A stretch of DNA of 64,000 nucleotides, from NCBI GenBank assembly GCA_027493525.1, contig JAOSKN010000002.1:2532279-2596278 (forward strand), given 5' to 3'. How positions within the stretch are numbered: position 1 is the first letter of the stretch; the number at the start of each line of letters is the position of its first letter. The stretch is from Planctomycetota bacterium. Its GTDB lineage: Bacteria > Planctomycetota > SZUA-567 > H5-PLA8. The translations under genes were made by a program, and so were the position numbers. Positions 9,442 to 20,469 of this stretch are shown in pieces. The notes under the pieces were generated by a model. The model was not told where the DNA came from. It did not search any database and was given only the letters and a program-made list of their open reading frames with translations.

Positions 9442-10065
9442 TTACCAGAGCGAGCCGGCGGAGCCGCCCTTTTCGTTCCAGTTCTTGGCGTCCAGGCAGA
9501 AGCGGGCGAAGCGTTCGGCGCGGCGGAGCATCTTGAGGTCTTCCAGGCGCTGCTGGCCCCACCGGTAGTCCGGAGCGTAGAAGAACCACTTGCCCAGCTC
9601 GGTGTAGAGGTCCATCGGAGTCTTGCGGCCGAGGTAGACGATGCCGTTGTTCAGGTCGATGCGGGCCACCGCGGTCATGCCGCCTTCGGAGCGGGGGAGG
9701 CCGGTGGCGGCGGCGACGCCGGAGGGATCGTAGAAGATCTCGACGGCGCCGGGGACGTTGGCGCGGTGGACCTCGAGCTTCTCCTTGGCGGCGAAGGCGT
9801 GGGCGGCCTGGGCGGCGTTGCGGAAGTGCCAGGCCAGCAGGTCGCGGCGTTCGCTCTCGATTTCGGGCGTGGAGTTGACGACCAGTTCGCTGGGCAAGCT
9901 GACCAGGGCCTGCTTGGCCTGGATCGAGCCGTCGCCCTGGGTGTAGAGGGGGATGCGGTAGCTGTGGCGTTCGCGGTTTCCGCCGTTGACGGTGGAGGTC
10001 TGGAGCAGCATGCCAGTGGCGGCGAGTACGAAGCCCAGAGCCAGCGTTTTGATCGTGCGTTCCAT
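9442..10065 (-). CDS. Hypothetical exported protein
   Basis: ATG at 10063-10065, signal-like N-terminus (MERTIKTLALGFVLAATGMLLQTS); AGGAGC-type RBS; followed by terminator. Confidence 0.65.
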   Translation of the reverse strand: MERTIKTLALGFVLAATGMLLQTSTVNGGNRERHSYRIPLYTQGDGSIQAKQALVSLPSELVVNSTPEIESERRDLLAWHFRNAAQAAHAFAAKEKLEVHRANVPGAVEIFYDPSGVAAATGLPRSEGGMTAVARIDLNNGIVYLGRKTPMDLYTELGKWFFYAPDYRWGQQRLEDLKMLRRAERFARFCLDAKNWNEKGGSAGSLW

Positions 10066-10124
10066 GGTAAGCTCCTTTGCGCCTGCGTTCCGATAGGCAC
10101 TAAAGAACATCGCGTGCCAAAGAG

Positions 10125-10159
10125 GTTTTGCGTTTTACGGATCTCGTAATGCGTTATAT
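10125..10159 (+). repeat. Degenerate heptad array gttttgc-gttttac-ggatctc-gtaatgc-gttatat
   Basis: 7-nt periodicity in intergenic DNA. Confidence 0.5.
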
Positions 10160-10280
10160 ATTAAATAGATGCGTGAATATGAGGCGCTCGGCCTGCCGTC
10201 CGAACCTTCGGACGCTTGCAAGGCCGGTCTTCGGCATTACGGAATTCCGGATGGGTGAAACAGAAGGGTTTGCGGCGGGT

Positions 10281-10710
10281 TTACACCTTCCAGGTGATGT
10301 GCGAGTCCTTCACCGAGGCGCAGAGCGGGCCGCCTTGGGCGTCGGTGCAGGTCACGACGGCTTCAATGGGCTTGCCCGATGCCGCGGCCTTGCGCAGCGC
10401 GGCGGGCTTGAGGTGGCTCAACCGGACCTTCGCGCGCCTGAACATGTCGAAGGTGCGCCCTTTCATCACGCCCCACGAAAGGTAGATGAACGGCTCCTCG
10501 GGCTTGCCCTGGATGAACGGGGGAGCGCAGGCGCACGCGGCCGGCCCTTTCTTCCACGCTTAGCGGCACTTCGTAGGTCACTTGGCGCTTGTCGGCGGGG
10601 ACGAACTCGACGACCTCTTTGCCCTTCTGGATGCCCAGATGCACCGGCGCGCGCCCTTCGAACTCGATCCCCGGCAGCTTGCGGCAGACCAGTTTGAGCG
10701 TGACGTCCAT
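10281..10710 (-). pseudogene. DUF5990-like protein with one apparent frameshift
   Basis: N-part MDVTLKLVCRKLPGIEFEGRAPVHLGIQKGKEVVEFVPADKRQVTYEVPLSVEE continues in the next frame as KGPAACACAPPFIQGKPEEPFIYLSWGVMKGRTFDMFRRAKVRL...; shift near 10545-10553. Confidence 0.6.
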
Positions 10711-10739
10711 GGTGGGCTTCCTTTCAGGGCTAACGGGGA

Positions 10740-11189
10740 TCAGCTTCCCGCGGCCTTGCGCAGCGCTTCGTAGCTCTTCGCCTCGCTGACGTCGGTCTCG
10801 ACCGGGAGGCCCTGCGCGGCCCAGCCGGCTACGAGGACCTGCCCGAAGGGGGTCGTCTTCCCCGCGAAGCCGCCGGCGACGTTCCAGAGCTGCTTGTAGC
10901 CGTGCTGGGCCATGACCTGGCAGGCCATCGCCGAGCGGCCGCCGCTGCGGCAGCCGAAGACGAGCTTGGCGCCGGCCGCGAAGTGCGCCTGGACCACGCG
11001 GACGAACTCGGGGTTCGGCTCCATCTGGCCGGTCGCGGGGTTGCGCATCAGGATGGGGATGTTCTTCGCGCCGGCGGGGTGTCCTTCCGCGAATTCCTCG
11101 ACGGTGCGCACGTCCACGTAGACGTGGCCATCGCCGCGCGAGAGCAGGTCGTGAGCCGCTTGAGGGCCGATTTCTTCGTACATGGGCAT
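10740..11189 (-). CDS. Rhodanese-like sulfurtransferase domain protein
   Basis: VYVDVRTVEEFAEGHPAGAKNIP, FGCRSGGRSAMACQVM active-site loop, WNVAGGFAGW-like end. Confidence 0.9.
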   Translation of the reverse strand: MPMYEEIGPQAAHDLLSRGDGHVYVDVRTVEEFAEGHPAGAKNIPILMRNPATGQMEPNPEFVRVVQAHFAAGAKLVFGCRSGGRSAMACQVMAQHGYKQLWNVAGGFAGKTTPFGQVLVAGWAAQGLPVETDVSEAKSYEALRKAAGS

Positions 11190-11336
11190 CTCCGCATGGC
11201 GAGTAGAACATCAGGATACGGCATGAGGCATCGTTCAAAAAAGTGAAGAATGCTCCGCTCGTGGAATTCGAGCGCCGCGAGCGCTCCAAGGTGTATTCAA
11301 GACGTTTACGGGACATGGGCAAGCGGAGCGGCACGC

Positions 11337-13604
11337 ATGAGAGCATGGGGCGCATTGGCCGCGATCGCGGCGCTGGCGGGCGGCGTGGCGGCGGAGGACG
11401 AGGCGGTCACGACTTGGGAACCGGTGGGACTCGGCGGCGGCGGGGCGATGTACGCGCCGGCGTCCAGCCCGCACGATCCGAAGCTGCTCTTCGTCTCCTG
11501 CGACATGGGCGGCTTCTATCGCAGCACCGACGGCGGCGCGTCCTGGCGCATGCTCGACTTCCGCCAGACGCGGGGCTCCACGACTTGCAAGCCGGTCTTT
11601 CATCCCCAAGCTCCCGATACGGTTTACTTCAAGGGACAGATAAGCAAGGACCGCGGGCTGACCTGGGCGCCGATCGGGGAAAAGCCGCCCTTCCGCGACG
11701 TGAACCTGATGGTGCTGGACGCCGACGGCGGGAAGACGATGCTGCTCGGCGCGTCGCAGGGGCTCTTCGTCTCGACCAATGGCGGCGTAACCTGGGCGCG
11801 GGTCTTCTCGGTCGAAGGGTATGTCGTCGGGGCATGGGTGGACAGCGCCTGCGTCTTCGCCGCCACGGATCGGGGCGTGTACCGTTCGGACGACGGCGGC
11901 AAGACCTTCAGTGCAAAAAACGTGGGGCTGCCCGCGAAGGATCTGCGCTGCTTCGCCGCCGGGCGGAGCGCCGCGGGCGGGAAACTGCTGCTCTACGCGA
12001 CGCTTCCGGGCCTGAAGGCGGACGACGGCTACCGGGGCGGCGTGTACCGTTCGGACGACCTGGGCGAGTTCTGGGCGCCCGTGCCCGGCGAGGGCTTAAA
12101 CAAGGGCCTGCGGAAGATCGACGAGTACGGCGAGCGGGAGATCGCGCAGTACACGCTCCTGGGCGTAGCCGCGAACGCCGCGGAAACCGTCTACGTCACC
12201 TGCCGCGGCACCGGCTACCATCCGCCGAACCACAGCACGGTGTATCGTTCCGACGATGCCGGCAAGACCTGGCGCTTCGTCTTCAACCGCGATCAGCGCT
12301 TCAGGGAATTGAATGTCGAAAACGGCTGGATTCCCTTTTCGCTGACCTGGATCTGGGGCGGGTTCCACACGATCAACGGCTTCGCGATCAATTCCGCGCA
12401 CCCCGACGTGGCGCTCTGGACCGATACCGGCGAACTGCTCCAGACGACCGATGGCGGCAAGACGTGGCAGGCGTGCTACACGAAGCGCGTCCCGGGGCAG
12501 GCCAAGCCCGAACCGGAGCCCGGGAAGACGCCGGGGCTCTGGGAGTCGGCGGGCCTGGAAGTCACCAGCACCTGGAATTACCGGATCGACCCGTTTGACT
12601 CGCGGCACCACGTCATCTGCTACACGGATGTCTGCATCGCGCACTCCCGCGACGGCGGGAAGAGCTGGACCAACAGCTCCAAGCAGGCCGGAGCGCCGTG
12701 GTCCAACACCACCTACGACCTGATCTTCGATCCCGCGAAGCGGGACAAGCTCTGGGCGGCGATGTCCAACGTCCACGACATCCCGCACTGGACCTACATT
12801 CACGACGAGGCGCGGGGCAAGGGCGGGGTCGCCGTCAGCCAGGATGGCGGGAAGAGCTGGACGAAGTCCAACGCGGGGCTTCCCGAGGCCCCCGTCCCGG
12901 CGCTGGCGCTGGATCCCAAAAGCCCGCCCGAGAGCCGCACGCTCTACGCGGCCGTCTACGACCACGGCATCTACAAGTCGACCGACGGCGGCGCGACATG
13001 GCTGGGGTGCTCCAACGGGATCGACCTGAAGCGAAATCCGCACACTTGGCTGGTGCGGCTCCACGAGGACGGGACGCTTTTCTGCGGCGTGACGGCGCGG
13101 CGCGTGGGCGGGCGCGAGAGCCGCGAGTTTCCGGAGCCCGGCGCGGTCTACCGTTCGTCCGACGGCGGCGCAAACTGGGAGGAGATCACGAGGTCCCAGC
13201 CCCTGTACTGGCCCAACGAATTCGCCGTGGACCCGCGCGACAGCAAGGTGCTCTATCTTGCCGCGGCGACCGTGCCCAAGCGCAACGAGGGGGGCCTTTA
13301 CAAGACCGTCGACGGCGGCGCGAGCTGGGCGCGGCTGCTCAAGGACGAGGACTTCGCCGGCAAAGGCGGCCCGTCGTACGTGCAGGGCATGTTTGTCACG
13401 CTCGATCCCAAGGATCCGGAGCGCGTTTACCTGGGGACGGACTCGCACGGCCTGTGGGTGAGCCACGACGCGGGGAAGAGCTGGAAGCAGGTCGAGGGCC
13501 TGCCGTTCGGGAACATCCATCGCGTGACCTTCGATCCCGCCGACCACGAGACGGTGTACGTCACGACCTTCGGAGGCGGGGTGTGGAAGGGGAAGATGCC
13601 GTGA
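11337..13604 (+). CDS. Secreted BNR/sortilin-like beta-propeller (exo-sialidase/GH74-like) protein
   Basis: Signal peptide MRAWGALAAIAALAGGVAAED; many SxDGGxxW (Asp-box) repeats. Confidence 0.85.
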   Translation: MRAWGALAAIAALAGGVAAEDEAVTTWEPVGLGGGGAMYAPASSPHDPKLLFVSCDMGGFYRSTDGGASWRMLDFRQTRGSTTCKPVFHPQAPDTVYFKGQISKDRGLTWAPIGEKPPFRDVNLMVLDADGGKTMLLGASQGLFVSTNGGVTWARVFSVEGYVVGAWVDSACVFAATDRGVYRSDDGGKTFSAKNVGLPAKDLRCFAAGRSAAGGKLLLYATLPGLKADDGYRGGVYRSDDLGEFWAPVPGEGLNKGLRKIDEYGEREIAQYTLLGVAANAAETVYVTCRGTGYHPPNHSTVYRSDDAGKTWRFVFNRDQRFRELNVENGWIPFSLTWIWGGFHTINGFAINSAHPDVALWTDTGELLQTTDGGKTWQACYTKRVPGQAKPEPEPGKTPGLWESAGLEVTSTWNYRIDPFDSRHHVICYTDVCIAHSRDGGKSWTNSSKQAGAPWSNTTYDLIFDPAKRDKLWAAMSNVHDIPHWTYIHDEARGKGGVAVSQDGGKSWTKSNAGLPEAPVPALALDPKSPPESRTLYAAVYDHGIYKSTDGGATWLGCSNGIDLKRNPHTWLVRLHEDGTLFCGVTARRVGGRESREFPEPGAVYRSSDGGANWEEITRSQPLYWPNEFAVDPRDSKVLYLAAATVPKRNEGGLYKTVDGGASWARLLKDEDFAGKGGPSYVQGMFVTLDPKDPERVYLGTDSHGLWVSHDAGKSWKQVEGLPFGNIHRVTFDPADHETVYVTTFGGGVWKGKMP

Positions 13605-13718
13605 CGAAAAAGTGTAAAACGTGAGATCGGCACTTCTGCGCGCGCTGCAGAGCCGTTCTCGCGTTTCACGGGTTGCGTTATTGGGACGCTCCGCTTCCCC
13701 TGTGATAGTCTTTCTCCC

Positions 13719-14803
13719 ATGACCACTGTTTCTCCGGCAAAGCCCGCCTGGGATTTCACGCTGCTCCTCGAACGCCTGTTCTGGGGGACGGTCTCGATCG
13801 TCTTCGCCGTACCGCTGTTCTTGCTCGTCGATGCCCTGGGGTTGGGTGGTTCTACTGAGGAGGCGGCTTTGGCGTGCTTCCTGGTGCTGGCGTGGACGGG
13901 GGCGGACGCGCTTTGCCGGCGGTCCTGGAAAGCGCTGGCTCTGGCGCTGCCGGTGGGTTGGGCGGTGCTGATCCTGAGTTCGTCCTTCCGGATGTACCGA
14001 GGCTGGGAACTGCTGGCGCCGGCGCTGGGGTCGGCCCTTGGCTTGGGGGTGGTCGTCTGGCGGTTGGATGGCTCGAAGTTTTTTGGTGCGGCGGTGGCGC
14101 TCCTGTCCGGGTTGTACACCCTGGACGTCTACGCGCTCGTGCGGCATTTCGCTCTAGGCAACGACGTGTTCTTCATGGCGGCCGGCGGCGTGATGCACGG
14201 CGCGGCGGGCGCGGTCTTGATGGTTTACTGCCGCTTGCTGGGCAAGACTTCGTCGCGCCGCATCCGCTTCAGCCTCGGCGCGGCGGTGCTTTTCGTTTTT
14301 CTGCTGGCGGGGGAGGTGGCGGGGTTCTTCGCGCTGGGGTACGGCGACGTATTCCTGCCGTTCGACGAGGCGCGGTTCAAGGCGCAGGGGAACAGGCAAA
14401 GGCGGCGCTGGCGGCCGGAAAACACTGGTCGGAGACCGATGAGGCCGTTTGGCGCCTGGCATACTTGGCATGTCGTCAGGGCCGAAGCTATGAAGACTTG
14501 ATTCCATTCCTTGGTAAACCTGCGGAAGGCTTAGATGAAATGGGTTATATCTATTGGACCTTTGATTCTGGAGAGAGTGTGCTTGGAATAGCGGCACTGG
14601 TTGAAAACAACGAATTTATCTTTGGCTTGAAGTCCAAGGGAAGAATCAACGCCATCTGTTATCGCGATGACATTCGCAAACGCGCCGCCGGCCTCCTGAT
14701 GCTCGTCATCCTCGCCGGCCTGACCATCAACTACCTCCTCGTCTGGCTCCTCGAACGCTGGCGCATCCGCAAAGCCCCACTTCAAGCCGTCCCGCAACCC
14801 TGA
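13719..14803 (+). pseudogene. Multi-pass membrane protein of unknown function with one apparent frameshift
   Basis: Frame 13719-14501 gives TM segments up to FDEARFKAQG; continuation (EQAKAALAAGKHWSETDEAVWRLAYLACRQGRSYEDLIPFLG...LLMLVILAGLTINYLLVWLLERW) is in the other frame; switch at GGGG 14387-14390. Confidence 0.6.
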
Positions 14804-14822
14804 ATATCCGCCTCCTATGCCG

Positions 14823-14850
14823 GTTTCACGTTTCACGTTTTACGTTTTAG
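14823..14850 (+). repeat. Heptad array gtttcac-gtttcac-gttttac-gttttag
   Basis: Four tandem 7-mers, intergenic. Confidence 0.8.
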
Positions 14851-14939
14851 CTCCGTCCGCTTGAATCTCCCGCCCACCCTCATAGCCTTCCCACTCAACA
14901 TGCGCTTCGAGACGAAGCCGTAACGGGGAGAGCACTTCC

Positions 14940-16934
14940 ATGAGCGACAAACTGGCGTGGGGCATCTTGAGCACCGGGCGGATCTCGGGCACCTTCGCCG
15001 AGGGCGTGCAGAAGTCGGCGAGAGGCAAGCTCGTCGCCGTCGGCAGCCGCTCCCAGGAATCCGCCCACGCCTTCGGCGAGAAGTGGGGCATCCCCAATCG
15101 CCACGGCAGCTACGAGGCGCTCCTGGCCGACCCGGCCGTCCAGGCCGTCTACATCTCCACGCCGCATCCGCTGCACGCCGAATGGGCCGTCAAGGCCGCC
15201 GAGGCCGGCAAGCACATCCTCTGCGAGAAACCCATGACGCTGAACTACTGGGAGGCGCTGGGCGTGATCGAGGCCGCCGAGGTCAACGGCGTCTTCTTCA
15301 TGGAAGCCTTCATGTACCGCTGCAGCCCGCAGACGAAGAAGCTGGTGGAGCTGATCAAGAGCGGCGCGATCGGGCGCGTGCGGACGATCGTCGCCTCGTT
15401 CGGCTTCAACGCGGGCTTCAACCCCAACAGCCGGCTCTACGCGAACGAACTCGGCGGCGGCGGGATCATGGACGTGGGCTGCTATCCGACGAGCATGGCG
15501 CGGCTCCTGGCCGGCGCGGCATTGGACAAGGACTTCGCCGACCCCATCGACTTCAAGGCCGTCGGGCATCTCGGCCAGACCGGCGTGGACGAATGGACCG
15601 CGGCGGTCGCGCGCTTCGAGGGGGACATCGTCGCGCAGCTTTCCACCGGCGTCGCGGTGAACCTCGAGAACGCCGTGCGCGTCTACGGCAGCGACGGGAA
15701 CCTCCACGTCCCCAACCCCTGGATGCCCGGCCGCGACGGCTCGGCGACGAAGATCGTCGTCCAGCGCAAGGGTGCCAAGGCCCCCGAAGAGATCGTGATC
15801 GAGTACGAGCGACCGCTCTACGCGATCGAGGCCGACACGGTCGCCGAACACGTCGCGAAGAAGCAGGCGCCGAGCCCCGCGATGAACTGGGCCGACTCGC
15901 TCGGCAACATGCAGGCGCTCGACCGCTGGCGCGCCGAGGTCGGCGTGGCCTACAAGGCCGAGAGCGCCGAGCACGTCCAGGTGCTGCGCGGCGGGCCGCT
16001 GCGCGCGCGCGAGGGCGCGCCGATCCCGCGCGGGCGGCTTCCCGGCCTGGACAAGCCCGTCGCGAGGCTGGTCATGGGCGTGGACAACCAGCGCAGCATC
16101 CCGCACTGCGCGGCGATGTTCGACGACTACTTCGAGAAGGGCGGGAACACCTTCGATACCGGCTACATCTACGGCGGCGGGAACAGCGAGAAGCTCCTGG
16201 GGCAGTGGGTCAAGCGGCGCGGCGTGCGCGAGCAGGTCGTGATCCTGGACAAGGGCGGACACACGCCGCACTGCAACCCCGCCGCCACGCGCAAGCAGCT
16301 CGCCGAGAGCCTCGAACGCCTGCAGATGGACCGGATCGACATCTACATGCTGCACCGCGACAACCCGGAGATTCCCGCCGGCGAGTTCGTGGACATGATG
16401 GCGGAGTTCGTCGCGGCGGGGAAAGTCACGGTCTGGGGCGTGAGCAACTGGTCCCTGGAGCGCGTGAAGGAGGCGCAGGCGTACGCGCGGGCCAAGGGCG
16501 CGCCGGGCATCGCGGCGCTGAGCAACAACTTCTCGCTGGCGCGGATGGTCAACCCGGTCTGGGGCGGCTGTGTGGCGGCGAGCACGCCGGGGTTCCGCGC
16601 GTGGCTGGCCGAGTCGCAGATGGCGGTGATGCCCTGGTCGAGCCAGGCGCGCGGGTTCTTCGTGCGCGGCGCGCCGTACTTCCAGGGCGATCCGGAGCTG
16701 GTGCGGAGCTGGTACGCGCCGGACAACTTCGAGCGGCTCGCGCGCGTGGAGAAGTTCGCCAAGGAGCGGAAGGTGCTCCCGATCAACGTGGCGCTGGCCT
16801 ACGTGCTCTGCCAGCCCTTCCCGACCTTCCCGCTGGTCGGCCCGCGAGTGCCGAGCGAACTGCGCACGAGCCTGCCGGGGCTCGACCTGAAGCTGACGCC
16901 GGCGGAGTTGAAGTGGCTGAACCTGGAGGAGTAG
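14940..16934 (+). CDS. Fusion protein: N-terminal Gfo/Idh/MocA oxidoreductase + C-terminal aldo/keto reductase
   Basis: N-term WGILSTGRISGTFAEGV...CEKPMTLN; C-term FDTGYIYGGGNSEKLLGQWV, RLQMDRIDIYMLHRDNP, VWGVSNWSLERV; single uninterrupted ORF of 664 aa. Confidence 0.85.
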   Translation: MSDKLAWGILSTGRISGTFAEGVQKSARGKLVAVGSRSQESAHAFGEKWGIPNRHGSYEALLADPAVQAVYISTPHPLHAEWAVKAAEAGKHILCEKPMTLNYWEALGVIEAAEVNGVFFMEAFMYRCSPQTKKLVELIKSGAIGRVRTIVASFGFNAGFNPNSRLYANELGGGGIMDVGCYPTSMARLLAGAALDKDFADPIDFKAVGHLGQTGVDEWTAAVARFEGDIVAQLSTGVAVNLENAVRVYGSDGNLHVPNPWMPGRDGSATKIVVQRKGAKAPEEIVIEYERPLYAIEADTVAEHVAKKQAPSPAMNWADSLGNMQALDRWRAEVGVAYKAESAEHVQVLRGGPLRAREGAPIPRGRLPGLDKPVARLVMGVDNQRSIPHCAAMFDDYFEKGGNTFDTGYIYGGGNSEKLLGQWVKRRGVREQVVILDKGGHTPHCNPAATRKQLAESLERLQMDRIDIYMLHRDNPEIPAGEFVDMMAEFVAAGKVTVWGVSNWSLERVKEAQAYARAKGAPGIAALSNNFSLARMVNPVWGGCVAASTPGFRAWLAESQMAVMPWSSQARGFFVRGAPYFQGDPELVRSWYAPDNFERLARVEKFAKERKVLPINVALAYVLCQPFPTFPLVGPRVPSELRTSLPGLDLKLTPAELKWLNLEE

Positions 16935-17108
16935 GGGGAGCGACGGCATCTTGCCGGCAGGATCGCCGCCAGCTTGGCGGCATATGGATAAGCCGATGCT
17001 AAAATTGCCGCGTGCGGCCTTATCTGCCGCCCCGCGCTTGCCAGCCCCTATTGCCTTGATAAGGTGTCGCCATTCCGTTCTCCAGGCCTCGCTTTCAGGA
17101 GCCCCGCC

Positions 17109-19142
17109 ATGCCCGCGACCGGCGCCGACCTCGATCTCCTCTGCATCAACACCATCCGCTGTCTGGCCATGGACGCCGTCCAGAAGGCCAACAGCGGCCA
17201 CCCAGGCATGCCCATGGGCTGCGCGCCCATGGCCTACGTGCTCTGGAAGAACCACCTCAAGCACAACCCGGCCAACCCCGAGTGGGCGGACCGCGACCGC
17301 TTCATCCTCTCGCCCGGCCACGGCTGCATGCTGCTTTACGCGCTGCTGCACCTGCACGGTTACGACCTCGCGTTGGAGGACCTGAAGCAGTTCCGGCAGT
17401 GGGGCAGCAAGACGCCGGGGCACAGCGAGTACGGGCACACGGCGGGGGTCGAGACCACCACCGGGCCGCTGGGGCAGGGGCTGGCCAACGGCGTGGGCAT
17501 GGCCATCGCGCGGAAGTACCTCGCCGCGTACTTCAACAAGCCTGGGCACGAGATCGTCGATTACTGGATTACCGGCATCGTCAGCGACGGCGACCTGATG
17601 GAAGGCGTCACCGCCGAGGCCTCGAGCATGGCCGGGCACCTGAAGCTCGACAACATCGTCTACCTCTACGACGACAATCACATTTCCATCGAGGGGCACA
17701 CGACGGTCGCCTTCACCGAAGACCGCATGAAGCGCTACGAAGCCTACGGCTGGCACACGCAGATCGTCGCCGACGGGAACGACCTCGACGCGATTGAAGC
17801 GGCCATCGCGAAGGCCAAGACGGTGAAGGACAAGCCGCACATCATCGCCGTGCGGACCGTGATCGGGTACGGCTCGCCGAACAAGGCCGACAGCCACGAC
17901 GCGCACGGCGCGCCGCTGGGGCCCGATGAGGTGAAACTGACCAAGCAGGCTTACGGCTGGGATCCGGAGCAGTCCTTCCACGTGCCCGAGGAGGCGCTGG
18001 CCGAGTTCCGCAAGTCCGTCGCCAAGGGCAAGCAGGCCGAGGCCGCCTGGAAGACGAAATTCGAAGCGTACCGCAAGGCGCACCCCGAGCTGGCGCGGGA
18101 ATTCGAGGACTGGCAGGCCGGGAAGCTGCCGGCGGGCTGGGACGCGGGCCTGCCGACTTATCCGCCGGGAAAGGACGTGCCCACGCGCAAGGCTCAGGGC
18201 GATACGCTCGCCGCCGTCGGGCCGAAGCTGCCGATGCTGTTGGGCGGTTCGGCCGACCTCGCGCCCTCGACCAATACCATCGTCAAGACCTCGGGGCACT
18301 TCCAGCACCCCGCCAACAAAGGCGACGAAGGGAACTACGCCGGGCGGAACCTGCACTTCGGCGTGCGCGAGCACGGAATGGGCGCGGCGCTGAACGGGAT
18401 CGCGCTAAGCCGAATGCTGATCCCCTACGGCGCGACGTTCCTGATCTTCAGCGACTACTGCAAGCCCGCGATCCGGCTCAGCGCGTTCATGGGCGTCCAG
18501 TCGATCTGGGTCTTCACGCACGATTCGATCGGCCTGGGCGAGGACGGCCCGACGCACCAGCCCGTCGAGCAGCTCGCGCAGTTGCGCGCCACGGTGGGGC
18601 TTGTCACCTTCCGCCCCAGCGACGCCAACGAAGTCCCGCTGGCCTGGAAGGCGGCCATCGAACGGCGCGACGGCCCGACGGCGATCGTCACCACGCGCCA
18701 AAACCTGCCCGTCTTCGACCGCTCGAAGCTCGGGCCCGCCGCGGGCCTGCTGAAGGGCGGCTACATCCTGAAGGAAGCGGACGGCGGCAAGCCCGACGCG
18801 ATCCTGATCGGCACGGGCAGCGAGGTCCAGTACGCGCTGGGCGCCGCCGAGTTGCTGGCCGAGGCCGGCGTCAAGGCGCGCGTCGTCGCGATGCCTTCGA
18901 CGGAACTCTTCGACAAGCAGCCGGAGGCGTACCGCGAGCAGGTCCTGCCGGCGGCGGTCCGCGCGCGCGTGGCCGTGGAGGCCGCGCACCCGCAGTCCTG
19001 GCACAAGTACGTCGGGCTGGACGGGGCGGTGGTGGGCATGGAGCGCTACGGCGCGAGCGCGCCGTACCAGACCGTGTACGAAAAGCTTGGGTTCACGGCC
19101 CGCAACGTGGCCGACACGGCAATGCGGCTCCTGAAACAATAA
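17109..19142 (+). CDS. tkt: Transketolase
   Basis: [83 protein letters not shown]. Confidence 0.95.
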   Translation: MPATGADLDLLCINTIRCLAMDAVQKANSGHPGMPMGCAPMAYVLWKNHLKHNPANPEWADRDRFILSPGHGCMLLYALLHLHGYDLALEDLKQFRQWGSKTPGHSEYGHTAGVETTTGPLGQGLANGVGMAIARKYLAAYFNKPGHEIVDYWITGIVSDGDLMEGVTAEASSMAGHLKLDNIVYLYDDNHISIEGHTTVAFTEDRMKRYEAYGWHTQIVADGNDLDAIEAAIAKAKTVKDKPHIIAVRTVIGYGSPNKADSHDAHGAPLGPDEVKLTKQAYGWDPEQSFHVPEEALAEFRKSVAKGKQAEAAWKTKFEAYRKAHPELAREFEDWQAGKLPAGWDAGLPTYPPGKDVPTRKAQGDTLAAVGPKLPMLLGGSADLAPSTNTIVKTSGHFQHPANKGDEGNYAGRNLHFGVREHGMGAALNGIALSRMLIPYGATFLIFSDYCKPAIRLSAFMGVQSIWVFTHDSIGLGEDGPTHQPVEQLAQLRATVGLVTFRPSDANEVPLAWKAAIERRDGPTAIVTTRQNLPVFDRSKLGPAAGLLKGGYILKEADGGKPDAILIGTGSEVQYALGAAELLAEAGVKARVVAMPSTELFDKQPEAYREQVLPAAVRARVAVEAAHPQSWHKYVGLDGAVVGMERYGASAPYQTVYEKLGFTARNVADTAMRLLKQ

Positions 19143-19263
19143 CGCGCACCTGTGACTTCTGAATTGGTCTGGGGCGAAATCTGGCCTACGCTTCGGGGAT
19201 TCCAGGTAGGCAGGCCGCGGCGTCCGGTATAGGCTGAACACGGAAGGAACGCTCGGGGGCGGC

Positions 19264-20446
19264 ATGGCCAATCCGATCAAGAACCTGCGCATCACGCTGT
19301 GGGGCGTGCAGGGTTCCTGCCCGTACTTTCCCGCGCCGCACGAAGTGGCCGAATTCACCCGTATGTGCGCGGTCCACACGCTGACCAAGGCCTTCGAAGA
19401 CCTCGCCGCCAAGATGAAAGAGGGCAAGGCCAGCTTCGAGTCCTGGCTCGGCGGGCCGCCCTCGAAGGCGACGATTGAGGAGTACCAGCGCAAGATCGGC
19501 CTGCCGGACCTCCCCCGTGTACGGCGGCGACACGACCTGCATCGAGGTCGAGGACGGCGACGGGAACATCCTGATCTTCGACGGCGGCTCGGGAATCCGG
19601 AACTGCGCGCTGAACATCGTCAATTCGAAGTGGGCCGAGAAGCACGAGCGCGTGCTGCACATCTTCGGCTCGCACGAGCACCTCGACCATCGCAGCGGCT
19701 TGCCGTTCTCCTGCTTCTGCTTCGTGCAGCCGGACGTCTTCCAGGTCAAGATCTTCGGGCACGAATCGTTCCTCTCGTCGCTGGACGAGCGCTTCGGGCT
19801 TTTTTCGCGCGCCTCGGCGGGGATCAAATACCGCGATACGCCGGTCAACTACCAGATCATGGCGGCGAAGTTCGAGGGGTATGAGCTGCGCGAGATGGAA
19901 TCGGACGGCACGATGTCGCCGCACGGCCCCTGGGGCGTCCTGCCGATCCGCGAGCCGATCGCGGTCGGCCGGACGACCGTGCGCGCCTTCGAGGTCTACC
20001 ACGGGAACACGCCCTGCCTGGGATATGTCGTCGAGCGCGGCGGGGCCAAGTTCGTCTTCTGCACCGACCATGAACTGCGGCACGGCAGCGATCGCGAACA
20101 TCCGAACCAGATTCGCAGCGAGGCCGCCGAGGCGCGCCTGCGCCGGGAACTCCAGCGCGCCGACATGGCCTACATGGACGGGCAGTACTTCATGGCCGAG
20201 TACATGGGCATCAAGCCGATCGGCCACGCCTCCGCGGCGCCGCGCGTGGACTGGGGGCATTCGTGCGTCGAGGACGTCGTCGCGCGCGCCCAGCAATGCA
20301 AGGTCAAGCGCACCTTCATCGGCCACCACGACCCGGACCGCGAATGGCCCGAGCAGATGAAGACCGACGAGGAACTGGCCAAGCTCTGCGCGGGCAAGGA
20401 GTACAAGATCGAGCTGGCCAAGGGCAGCACGGTCGTGGATATCTGA
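19264..20446 (+). pseudogene. MBL-fold metallohydrolase with one apparent frameshift
   Basis: N-part MANPIKNLRITLWGVQGSCPYFPAP...GLPDLP, continued in next frame as PVYGGDTTCIEVEDGDGNILIFDGGSGIRN...FGSHEHLDHRSGLPF; switch in C5 run 19512-19516. Confidence 0.7.
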
Positions 20447-20469
20447 TTCTTCGGTCCGCGGCCGCGCGC

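Noticed and set aside
14895-18374. 1159-aa minus-strand ORF
   Set aside because: Antisense shadow of the Gfo-AKR fusion and transketolase genes
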